Positions 23,276 to 37,479 of a stretch of DNA of 64,000 nt are shown here, piece after piece. Under the pieces are notes generated by a model. That model searched no databases. It worked only from the letters and a program-made list of their open reading frames with translations, and had not been told where the DNA came from. This DNA comes from Ichthyophonus hoferi (lineage: Eukaryota; Opisthokonta; Ichthyosporea; Ichthyophonida; Ichthyophonidae). Each line of letters begins with the position of its first letter. Position 1 is the stretch's first letter. The DNA lies in contig NAOQ01000102.1 of the NCBI GenBank assembly GCA_002751075.1, forward strand, positions 62,881 through 126,880. Reading direction: 5' to 3'. The translations under genes were made by a program, and so were the position numbers.

Positions 23276-24929
23276 GCCTATGTATTATTGGTGGACGATT
23301 ATAGTAAAATGCTTTGCAAGTAGATTCGACACATTTGGTTGCTTTTAATTGGTCAAAGTTATCTGTGCGTTTTTAGATTGCATTATAGTTAATTTGTTAC
23401 TTAACAAGATAGGCCAGTGTGGTATTGATTATTAAAGAAAAATGTTTAGTTAGTTACAGTGAGTCCAGAGATAACACAACAAAACACAACAAAACCAACT
23501 GCATATGCAAATGAAAATTTAAAAATTACCTATGAGATGGAATATCTCATCCATATGCTCACATGATATAATTCTTATATAGGCGTTTACAATTGTAAGT
23601 TGTGTTAATTTAAAGTCAATAGAACATCAAAAATGTAGGTGCAATTCAAGATGGATAAATTAAGACAGTTCCTAATTCCCCATCGGACCAGATAGATCCC
23701 CAAGCTATGCTTAGAAACGATACATAACGTTATATGAGGGAATTCAATTACGCTAATGGGCCGTTACTTCACGTAATTTAGTAGAAATTATTTTTTTCTA
23801 CATTAAGGGCAATATAGCAGTTACTAAAGCCTTGTTGTCAACTCCTTCCCTCTCCATCCGGAGATTTTGATGTCTAGCCAGCGATCTTTATAGATTGTCT
23901 TATCCAACGTTTTATTTCTCTTCTATGGTTAATTGAAATCAATAGTTTATGGTTTGCACAGATATCGCCAGGTGAAACCCTGTACTCAATAAATTCTATT
24001 GTGTACACTGGTTTATTTATTTATTTATTATTATGACTATTATTTTTCGAAGATTTAGGTCTTTCATTGCAAATTCAAATGATACACTTAAGATAGTATA
24101 TTTGTATGGGTCTGTATGCATAAAGATGGTTCCAGTGTTCAATAGGAAATTACTCAATGCCATAGTTTACCTGAAGACAAACAACATTACTACGAAAAAT
24201 AGTGCAGGGCTGCTTGACTGCTACCAAATAAAGGTTTTAAAATACTTTACACTTTGCTATACTGAACTGTAAACAATATTAATCTTTATGGCATATATAT
24301 GAGGTATGTACCATTTAGACCCATATAGAGAAACTATAATGCCATGTAACCAATGAGACTGTTTGAGCGTACAATTTTATATGTCAATAAAATGCACAAT
24401 AAGTATTGCTATACATATTATAAGTCAGCTATACACGTGTCATGAGTAGTCAAGGTAAATAGTGATGCGATCCAGAATAATAATGATAATGCATTCACTT
24501 TACATCTTTGCCGATATCTGCTAGTTGTTGACAATGGCCAAATAGAGTCTTGGCTAGAGCTTATAATAGCATACGTTTCATATATCAAAAAGCCTTAATA
24601 ATTTTATTTATTGAGTTAATTTACTACTCTTCCTTACACAAATTTGATATTCGATACAAAAAATACTAGTAAGTAAACCATGTCAGCAATACACAGTTCA
24701 GCGCAGGTCGTTATCTTAATTATGTACGTATGACAAGGAGGTTGTAAGGGGCAGAGATGGAGGTAAGAATGGTGAGCATTCATATATGTTGACAAGGGCT
24801 GGTAGAAAGAAAAAGAAACAAAAAATATGGGGACACTTCGATGCGGAAAAGAAGTCGAGAAACAAAAAGAAAAAAGAAAGAAAGTTGAATGAATAGGTAG
24901 ACCTTGCGAAACTATTTAATAGACATGAT
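23276..24929. other. Gene-poor spacer
   Basis: I see no supported gene. Short open frames here are A+T-driven. A TTTATT at about 24603-24608 could serve as a minus-strand polyadenylation signal for the b5 reductase gene, about 320 nt past its stop. A purine-rich tract covers about 24800-24890. Confidence 0.45.
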
Positions 24930-26445
24930 TTACTGGAAAAGGGTCACCGCAGATTTGTCATATCCTAAGGTCTGTAGCAAAATAGCTACATGCGTGTTAA
25001 ATGATTCTGGGCCACACACCAACACACCAATCGAGCCTATATCTTTAGGCACACACTCACTAAGAAACAAGGAGGTTATATGGCCAGTAGACCCATTTGT
25101 TGTCCTTTCACCACTATAGTGATAAACAATATTCAATTGGGTAGGATAATTTGCCTTGATCTCCTCTATCTCTCTCTGGCATAGAATATCTAATTTCATT
25201 CTGTTGCAAAGCAGAAGTGTGATCTTTATTTCCTCCTTTTCCCTCTCTTTCAATTCAGAGTCTTTTCCCTCTACATTTATGTCACCACTTGGCTCGAGGT
25301 CACATAAAATCACTTTGGGTGCTGGTGATGTACACACTGATGGAACTGCACAAAACTTCCCAATATCCCGGCTCTCCTTAATATATTTTGTTGGCACTAT
25401 ATCATCTACTTCATCTGAATCCTTATTATAATGCTTTGATGTATCATCTATCAGCACAGATCGAATTACTGCTAACATAACAGCTATCCCTGTGCCCCCT
25501 GCAATTAGGATCAAATGCTTTTTGTATTTATCCTTTTCGAGCTCGTAATTTCCGGCCGGGCCTCGCATAAGAACAAGTTCACCAGGTTTCAATTGATTTA
25601 GATAGGATGATACGGCACCCCCAGGGTATTCTTTTACAAGAAGTTCTATTGTGCCTTGGCTAGTAGCAATGGGTGTGTACGGCCGTGAAATAATGGTACC
25701 ATCTTTGAGCTTCCGCCCAATAAAGACATGATGACCAGGAGGGACCACAAGGGTCATAGTCGGTGAGGGGAGAGATAGCTTGATAATCTTCGTGTTGTGA
25801 TTAACTCGACGGGTTTGAATGATCTTGTATGATCCCCATGTGATAAGGTCCATGGGAGCTTGTTTTAAAAAGGTCCCTGGTAAGGTTAAAGGGTTGCATG
25901 ATCTGGGTGGTCTGGAAAAAAGGAGTGAGAAGATGTGTGTGTGTATGTGTGTGTGACCAAGAGAGTACACGGAAGAGTGATTTGTAAGGGAGGTGTCTTA
26001 CATAGCCCCCTCACAAGATAGCCAATGTTCTGTTTCTATCTACTAAGGTTTTTTATATTAATAGTGTTGCAATTGTATATACATATGTCACACACCAACT
26101 CCAAATTATGGTATGTTTCTGTGTAGGGTGGTGTATATTTATAACAATATAAGTAAGCATAGCTGACAGGTGGGGGTAAAAAGAAAGCGGAAAGGAAAAA
26201 GAAAACAATAATCTACCCAACTATATAGAGAAAATATATCACACTGCAGTGCTAGTGTGAATGTACTAAATGCAGATATCATTCTAGCCATCCATTACCA
26301 TTCTCAGGCCGCCATGGCCTCAAAATCAACTATCCATTCACAGTTATTCTACTTCATTACCGTTTCATTTAAAAAGCTCATACATCGATAATACCTTAGT
26401 CAATAAACTGCCAAATGCATAGAAATCGTGATTCGCTTACCCCAT
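24930..26445 (-). CDS. NADH-cytochrome b5 reductase-like flavoprotein, two exons
   Basis: The enzyme passes electrons from NAD(P)H through FAD to cytochrome b5. The long exon is 24930-25911; its acceptor (TTTTTTCCAG) is clear. The preceding exon, 26441-26513, ends at a GTAAGC donor in matching phase and contains an ATG at 26445, giving 328 residues; the frame stays open further up, so an earlier start is possible. The FAD motif RPYTPI, the nucleotide-binding GGTGI and the late VLVCGPESF all appear in order. The usual GGTGITPM reads GGTGIAVM. About 70 extra residues, rich in Asp, Glu, Lys and Ser, separate that helix from the LLLCNR strand; family members have only a few there. The C-terminus resembles the CYB5R4 type (GHI, CGP, final Phe). 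No anchor is seen. A b5 gene lies just upstream on the same strand. Confidence 0.85.
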
Positions 26446-26513
26446 AGTCAATGGATTACATAATGTTCCACGTGCACTCCTCGGTGGTTGATAATTGGAA
26501 GTGAGCCTGCCGC

Positions 26514-27614
26514 CTGTAAGGGATAGAAAACTGGGAGCCTGAAGGTAGAGGTATATAGAAAAATTAAATGGGTCCCCTATTAAGGTAAGCAGGCAATTCA
26601 AGACAATTTATATCACTCAATAATAAATAATCAACATCATCGAGCCTCGTCCACTAGAAGTCAGCTGGTGTGGTGAAAAAATAAATAGATTATATTCGTA
26701 GGCTATGGATACCCAGACCAATCCACTGCATCGTGTCACATGACAAAGGGTGCCATAATGTAATAGTGAAGAGAGGAGAGAGAAGGGGGAAATGTGCGGA
26801 AAACACACAGGGCATAACTACAAAGTGAAAAAAAACCTAGAAAAATATGCGGACAACTATAGAAAGAACAAGAGGAATAGTGAAAAGGGTAGAGTGGAAG
26901 GAGGTGTTGCACGGGAAAAGACAAAAAAGTGATGGGGAAAGATAGATAGGGGACGGATAGTGACTATATGGACATCAATATGTAAAGAGATGAATATGGA
27001 TATAAGCCGAGATAGTCAAGGAAACAAAAATGTAATGTATGGAGAAAAGAATATAAAAATACGTAAGAGAAAGAAGGATATCATAGTTATATCTGGTAAG
27101 AGAATAGTGCGTAGATAGAGGAAGGATATAATAGCCAGAGAGGTTATGTGCAGAGCAATATAGAAAATAAATGTAGAGAAAGATAGACATGGTATGGTGG
27201 AAAATAACATTCTTGTATGTTGAGAACGAGAGGAAGATGAAGAGAGAGAAAAGATAAGACAAAAAGGAAAGATAATGCATGGTGATAGATGCATATTCAC
27301 AAAAATAAACATTACTAGGATCGAGAGGAGGAGGGCTGTCAAATAAAACGAATATGAGCCATAACCACAATAATATACTGTACACCACAAGATAGAAAAT
27401 AATAATAGGAGAAGATAATATATTAGTCACTCCCTGCTAGCCTAAGGCAAATACCAATCACACGAGCTAATACACAATTTCTACAATAATTTTTAAAAGT
27501 ATAATAATAAATCAAGCAATCTATACAAAGTACATACTATTGCGCTAGTTAGTTATGGCTAATGGTATACTAAATGTAACATATTTTTTAAAAAAAATCA
27601 GTCCAGTAATTGCA
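26514..27614. other. Spacer or intron between b5 reductase and b5
   Basis: The minus strand is strongly pyrimidine-rich over about 26800-27430, giving hydrophobic open frames in several phases at once. That is characteristic of intronic pyrimidine tracts rather than coding sequence. I found no CS-domain exon here, which a CYB5R4-type fusion would require. Confidence 0.5.
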
Positions 27615-28474
27615 TCAACTCTTGTAATAGGCTCTCTGTACCTTCTCTCCTACAACCTGTCCAACCTTTAGGTGGTCTAATAACATCCGTGCGATCTGAC
27701 TATGAAATCCTGCCTCAAAATCCTAAGTATATAATATGGTTAGAAACATGCAGAGCATGTGTAAAGGAATATATCACATATGGTCCAGTGGATCTAGTTA
27801 TATTATGGGATATATAGTACCTGTGTGTTTATAATGGTTAGATTTATGAGAAACTACATATATTCCTTTTTGTATAAAGCAGCGTGTATATTCTTTAATC
27901 GATGTATACTTAGTGTTCAAGCGTATAAACTAGTTTTTAGGCAACAGATAAACAAACAGGACAGATTTAAAAAGGAAGCAGACATGGCTCTATGACTGCT
28001 AGAGAAGAATATAATGTGTTTAAATCATAATATATAATGAAGAACCAATAGAAGTCTTGGTGATAAAGAGAGAAATGACTGGGGCAATGAATATATATAG
28101 TAATTGTAATAGTGGAAATGTGGGGGAGTGGTAAACAGAAAGTATTCAGGGGGAAAAATTATAAAAAAATAGGTAAGGGAAAGAGAGGTGCGAGAGAATA
28201 AAAGAATCCCTTAAAAAAAGATAGAAAGGAAGAAAGTGCCTACTGCGGTAGCATCTTGGCCGGAATTCTTCAACAAAAGTTTCTTGCCACCAGGATGCAC
28301 ATTCAAGTAATCAGTAACATCATATATACCTTTATTGACTATCACTAGGCAGTTCTCTGTGTCTGTGTTGTATGCCGCTACCTCTGCTCTAGTAAGCCTA
28401 AGTGGTAGTTTAGAACCATAACGTATTTTTATTTTCTCTGCCAACTCTACTGCTCTCTTTCTATTTAGCTCCAT
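27615..28474 (-). CDS. Cytochrome b5, soluble type, two exons
   Basis: This heme protein shuttles electrons for lipid desaturation, hydroxylation and related reactions. Exon 1 is 28244-28474 (ATG at 28474) and exon 2 is 27615-27722; the intron has GTAGGC and TTAG borders. The joined protein is 112 residues. The heme-ligand motif YLNVHPGG places His60, and the second ligand is His84 in GFHSQIA. The stop follows soon after the fold, so the C-terminal membrane anchor of microsomal b5 is absent. A GTACAG after GAGAAG near the end of exon 2 could act as an alternative donor and extend the message toward the reductase about 1.2 kb downstream. The domain order would then match b5-b5R fusions such as CYB5R4, but phases do not join directly to the exon seen at 26441-26513. 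Confidence 0.85.
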
Positions 28475-30410
28475 CGGTAATATACAAGCGACGTGGGTGA
28501 GTTTATTGAGATATGTACATATTTATACTTATAAATAATATAGTATTATATAATATAATGTATACTACATTTTCATGTTTTTTAGAAAAGCACTGTAACT
28601 GTTATACACATCCTTAATAATGATTGGTTTCATTAGATAGATTGGCTAGTTATTACTGGTTGAACCATGAATCAATGCCTTTCCCGTCCCAGAGATTGCT
28701 TACTACGCTTGTGTGACCCAATCATCAATTAGAATTATAGATTAAAATAAATACTAGATGTATATTCATATTTGTATTGGTTCAGAATTAATTATTCAAC
28801 TTAGCGTGGATTTCCACAGACGAGTTTTTTCCTTTAATATCGTACACCTGCGTTTAAGTTATTATCTTGAAAAACGTTTTTCAGATTATAAACTACAAAG
28901 CGTTTATTCCAGAAAATGATAGTTAGTCTGATAATCCATAAAAAGTTATTAATAAAAAAGCCCCAGTTAATAAACGATTTGAACATATATCAGGTCCACA
29001 AGGAAGTCCTGTACGCTAACAAATATACATTGACTACAGGAATGTGCAAATAGTAATGAAATGAAACTCGTTCAAAGAGTTACAATAATGCAATAGTTTT
29101 ATAAATCTAATGATTATTTGAAACATGTACTTTTCGCTTTCAAAAATACGGAATATATTGCCGTTTCTAAAAGCTTTAAGTAGAGATAGTGGATGTGGCT
29201 CTGCTTTGGCATTTTCAGCCCAGATAGGATGCAGTATGTTATACACAGCCTTGACCTAGCTTCGCAAACTACCAGTCCAAGTATCATGGATGGAATCCTA
29301 ATAATACCTCAGCCTATATTCTATTATTAGCTGATTCTAGTGCTTGAATAAACCAAGGATTGCAAATGATGCTGGCCTAATCACCAATCACGACATTCTC
29401 AGATGTGGCCCTGAGGCACAACATCAACATCTCTTGCACATGAAGATCTATCTACTCCGTTCAACTATTGCTTTCTATTTCTTCCGTAAATATTGCTTCC
29501 GTTTCTTTAATTAGACTGATACCAAAATAAGCTTGACATGCTGTATGTCTATTAGCAACCAACAGTATAAGGAAAATGTGATGCCTCTTTGTAGTACTTG
29601 CAATTTTTAAAAAGGAAATGAAAATGTGCGTACGTATGAGTACGAATCTTTATCCTTTTTTTGTGTAGGAGCTGACCTTGTCCTATGTCGAATTCAAATG
29701 GACGATCATCAATCTAGCGATTAGCCCCAAACATTATGTCACTAGCATTTTATAAAGCCATAAACTATTCGCTGTTTATCATGTCTTCCGCATTAATTCA
29801 GTAACATTTGTTGTTATAGAAGCAGATATAATGTTTGTACATTTCAATTTATGTGCAGTGTACAAAGTCCAAGAACATGAAAACCACAAGAATGATGTAA
29901 AAAAGCAATTCAGTTCTTTTTTCTGTTTTTTCCATTGTATTTCTGAAAAAACAGTTGTGTATCCAGCCTAATGAGAGTCCGCACATAATAAAATTGTAAA
30001 CATTTAAGACATAAGGATCGCAATAATCTTATAAAATAATCTATAACAATTTTTTATATAAAAAAAAATACATTAAAAAAATGCATAAAAAAATATTCTA
30101 ACAATTGTTTTTTATTTTCTACTGTCAACTAAAACTTAGACGACACTAATACTTAAATACGTTGCACCCCGATTTCCACCAATGCCATTGCCTAATAAGG
30201 TTACCTTGTGGCCGAATCTCTCAAATAGACCGTACTAGAAGAAAAATGGTTGCTATTGGCAGCAGCATATAATTAATCATCTAATAGCTACCAATTAAAT
30301 AATGTAATTAAAAATTAATTAATTACATAAACCACTCGAGATAGTGTATTTTTAATTTTATGAAGTACAAATCAGTTAATTTAAATTACCGTTTACCTCG
30401 CTATATTTAA
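28475..30410. other. Intergenic, divergent b5 and EF-hand genes
   Basis: This spacer separates the minus-strand b5 start from the plus-strand EF-hand promoter. Open frames are short and A+T-driven. A few inverted CCAAT pentamers occur, including near 28623. Nothing else is recognised. Confidence 0.45.
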
Positions 30411-30411
30411 A

Positions 30412-30420
30412 TATATAAAG
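30412..30420 (+). promoter_or_regulatory. TATA box of the EF-hand gene
   Basis: TATATAAAG lies 53 bp upstream of the ATG at 30475-30473. A start about 30 bp downstream would fall near 30443. This excludes the in-frame ATG at 30434 and leaves the one at 30473 as first in the message. Confidence 0.65.
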
Positions 30421-30472
30421 TTCGAGGTTTTTTATGATTAGTCATAATTTGTTGTTGTTGATAAATAAAAGA

Positions 30473-30745
30473 ATGGGTTTCCTTGACTTTTTCAGTAGCG
30501 ACGGGAGGATCCGCGAAATTTCAGACGGAGTTTTTGATGAGTTTGACACAGACCAAAGCGGAACATTGAATGCAGCTGAATTGGAAGCAGCGACTAACAA
30601 GCTTGTGAGCAGAATTCCAGGTTGCCCCAGTGTGCCCGAGTTTTGCGTAGAGAAGACTATCGAAGCAGAGGATACCGATAAGAATGGGCAGCTGTCAAAG
30701 GATGAGTTCTTCGCCTTCTCAAAGAGATTCCTCAGCTTCCTTTAA
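30473..30745 (+). CDS. Small two-EF-hand calcium-binding protein
   Basis: A single-exon protein of 90 residues with two canonical calcium loops. Loop 1 is residues 25-36 (Asp25, Asp27, Ser29, Gly30, Glu36) and loop 2 is residues 67-78 (Asp67, Asp69, Asn71, Gly72, Glu78). Each sits in a helix-loop-helix pattern, so both should bind calcium. The N-terminus MGFLDFFSSDG is hydrophobic, and position 6 is Phe, so it is not a classic myristoylation site. No signal peptide follows. The start was chosen by the TATA position; an in-frame ATG at 30434 would add 13 residues. The short length suggests an S100- or calmodulin-lobe-like sensor, but no specific family is recognised. TATA and AATAAA sit tightly around it, a compact gene unlike its intron-rich neighbours. 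Confidence 0.85.
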   Translation: MGFLDFFSSDGRIREISDGVFDEFDTDQSGTLNAAELEAATNKLVSRIPGCPSVPEFCVEKTIEAEDTDKNGQLSKDEFFAFSKRFLSFL

Positions 30746-30814
30746 ATTATGTGATTTCAATTCCTTTCCATGGGATTTTTGTTATGTCCTGCAACCATAG
30801 GACTGAAAAAACGA

Positions 30815-30820
30815 AATAAA
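30815..30820 (+). terminator. EF-hand gene polyadenylation signal
   Basis: AATAAA lies 70 nt after the stop codon of the EF-hand gene, a normal distance. With the TATA box it defines a transcription unit of only about 0.4 kb. Confidence 0.65.
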
Positions 30821-31669
30821 TCATAACTTCCCGCATTATATCCAAAGTTGTTGTTGACTTTGATTAATTGCTGTTATGTATTAACGGTCGGTGGTAGAAA
30901 ATACAATTACCTGGCAACCCAACGTTGTGTTATTTAGCTATTTGTCTTCTGGACTAACAATATATAAATTGAGACTGAGTGGGTGAATAATAAGTTCACA
31001 AATATTTCTAAGTATCGCGCGACCTTTACTAATACAACAAAAATAATTAATCGTTGTTGTGTACTTCGGTAATACTGCCTATTGCTTTGAATTATCACCC
31101 GTTGGACCACACCTTATAAAACTAAGTGCTTTGTACTGTATTTGTATAATGATATCCCATTGCCTAGATGGAAAATAACTTGGTCCTCCTATTCACACCG
31201 TTGGGTTAACTGATATTCTTACTGAATTTTACCTTCCTGAGGTGAGGTATTTTTAATTTTTAAAGGGTTGGTTTCAGATATTATCATGTTGAAAAGGTTT
31301 AAAATTCTTGCAATAAAAAAAAATATTGTTTTCTTTTCCTAAGAGTATTATATCTATTTATTTGATAGATATTTTTAATTTTTGTTGAACCATTTTTAAG
31401 TACTTAAGGTATAAATAATCTCTACCACAAATATCATAATATTTAGTGAACACACGAGGTCTCTGCGCGGTTTCGTATGTGTCCCACCCTAGTTTTTATT
31501 GCACAGTATGTGAGCATATTGGTTACCGTATTCCAGCTGACACAGTTGGTCAAACACTTACAGACCTGGCAATCCAATCTTATCAAAAGAAAAGGCAGCC
31601 ATGTGTGAAGCTACAGTTTCCCAATAGCCGCCCCACCCCTCCCTAGCCTTGTTATATATGCCAAGTCTC
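30821..31669. other. Spacer between convergent EF-hand and RPE genes
   Basis: No coding frame is supported. TTTATT at 31495-31500 is a minus-strand polyadenylation hexamer about 170 nt past the RPE stop and is the likely RPE signal. A TATA-like CAATATATAAA lies near 30957 with nothing recognisable downstream. Confidence 0.5.
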
Positions 31670-35176
<3,507 letters not shown>

Positions 35177-37342
35177 GCTTGAAACAAAGTAAAGTGGGAC
35201 AAGTAAGAAATACAGATAACTTGGGAAAAACAAAGGCTGAGTGGCTTTTTGTTTTAACGAAAATGCAATCGCAGAGGTTGGGTAAAGTTTTATAAACAAA
35301 AATAATATGTGCAAGATAAATTACTTTGACTCCTAAAACTTATTTTTTAAAAATAAGATATTATAATACATTTTTTTAATTTCCATTCTAAAATTACATA
35401 TATTGATATATATTTTATAAATAAATAGACCTTAGTATTACATGTCCAACTATTCTTTCTAATATATTAGTGGTGAAATTAACAAGGATCTATAGTCTAT
35501 GTTTTATTCATTTACCATTTACATCCCCTCACAACTGAACCTATAGATTGCCTCCCTGCATTATCTTAAAATAATTTACAGTTACGATATAAGAAGCAAA
35601 GAAGCTGCTATAATAGTAAACATAGCACTCTAATAATAAAGGATAGACTGTTGGTAATAATAGATTACATCAAGGTCTACTAGCACCTTTAATAGTAAAT
35701 GCACGGTATCAAGCAGAATATGCATCCCTAGTGTATTGTAAAGTAGACGAGGTACCGCTTGAATAAGCATCTATAATCCAGTCATCAGTCATTTTCACAA
35801 TTAACACGTATTTCTATTCGCTAAATCAGTACGATTAATGCTGCACGAACAATTCTGGCTTTAGCGAATATAAAGACACATTTACCGTGCGATAAATGGA
35901 TTTTATTACTGAGCAACAGGCTTTAATTTGGGACTCACTGCCAGACCAGATTGTGGACCCAAGTATGAGAGTATATTGAAGGTCCAGACTCGACTCTAAA
36001 GGGGAGGAGGAGGCGTGACTATACCCGCCAGAATCCTGGGATAGACATCTTAAGTCATACTTCTGCCCTTTGAAGATAAGATTTACAAAACTAAAATAAT
36101 GCAGGAAACGAAGCTTACACCTTTTCCCATTTGGAGTGGTGGAGGAAAAAGAGTTGTACATTTCCTATACTTAATTTGAAAGGGGAACGGACATTTATTC
36201 TACTTATACCCAAAAGGGGTTATAGGTATCTTTGTCCTAACTTTTAAGTCAAGTAAGGAAAGAGAAAATGGGACGGGGAGACTGCCCTGACAAGCCTCGG
36301 TTCCTAATGCACAGAAGGATAGAATAGGAATGAGGAAGCAAAGGATGATGTGTGATAGTGGCATATTTATGTGAAGAATCTTATATACTCTGTACGCAAA
36401 TTGTACATGATATAAAAAGTGAGTGATAAGAGACCGAGACAGGGCGCACAGAGATCACATGGAAATCTTCAATTAGGGGCACACGTAATTGTGAGATGTC
36501 AAATTACTAGTAAAAACATATATGAACGTACTAAACTCAACTGTCAACGGTCAAGTCACCAAGATAGTGCACAAACCTTTGTGCCCATGCATTTAACACA
36601 TATGATTGGTAAGAACGTTATACCGGTGAGTTGATGTGTTCTACACCAATTTAAAACTTATTTTGCCTAATGTATGCCAATAATGTGGAAGATAAAGAAA
36701 CCATATACTTACCAGCAAAGTTTTTTTCTTTGCTAAACCGTTCCTTATGAGATCTCTCTTACATCTTGACTTCCATGTGAATATTGGAATATTGGCATAA
36801 GTGATTGGATAAAAGGATCGATGCGCCGTCTATCAAAATAATATCAACGCTTCAATCGAATTATATTTGACTAACTATGACCTCGACCAATGAATTAATA
36901 TTGGCATTATCATCACAATTATGAGGTCAAAATCACATCTAAAGCCCTTTTTTTGAAAATTGATACTAGAATTAGTCAACAGGAATCAAGAGGCTGATAG
37001 TAATTAATCAGTAAGCAATAACAAGAGTACTGATGAAAAGCCTTGTTAATTAGGCAAAGGTTTATAAGCAATTCTGACTGAAATTAAAGTATTCAATTCT
37101 TCAGATATATTTTAAATTAATTACTAGTTTAATTGGATGCTCACTGACAGAAACTGAGCGATTCATATTATTTTTTACTATTGATACAATACAATTAACT
37201 TCTATTTATTTCTAATACCTTCCAACTAGTTATTTGTATTGAATCAGGGTTATAAACCTTATTTTTACTTTTATACTATAAATATATAAGAAGAATGAAT
37301 ATATTCTTTTCTTCTTTTTGTCTGAACCTCTATCTATTCCAA

Positions 37343-37381
<39 letters not shown>

Positions 37382-37479
37382 TTATAATATATGTATTTAT
37401 ATTCAATAACTTAAGCATTAATTATGACTTTTATAGGATACTCCACTTTAAACACTTTATATTAATTCAATTTGATTCA
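35177..37479. other. Upstream of RPE, no gene recognised
   Basis: The stretch includes the presumed RPE promoter (no clear TATA) and a gene-poor spacer. A minus-strand open frame at 35835-36161 has mixed composition but no recognisable domain, and I do not call it. An AT microsatellite lies at 37346-37379. Confidence 0.4.
37346..37379. repeat. (AT)17 microsatellite
   Basis: Seventeen AT units without interruption, the longest dinucleotide array seen in the window. It lies just upstream of the first retroelement relic. Confidence 0.9.

Noticed and set aside
23169-23345. Small frame (about 58 codons) downstream of the promoter-like module
   Set aside because: The related copy at 62993-63249 does not share this frame, so the conserved sequence is not being kept as protein.
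26975-27430. 151-codon minus-strand open frame, hydrophobic
   Set aside because: It is open because the minus strand is a long pyrimidine tract; two overlapping frames are open at once and the product is almost all Leu, Ser, Phe, Ile and Tyr.
27615-27722. Cytochrome b5 membrane anchor
   Set aside because: The frame stops about 13 residues after the b5 fold with no hydrophobic segment, so an anchor is not encoded in the exons I can see.
35835-36161. 108-codon minus-strand frame upstream of RPE
   Set aside because: Composition is mixed but there is no domain, promoter or splice context, and a frame of this length can occur by chance in 64 kb.
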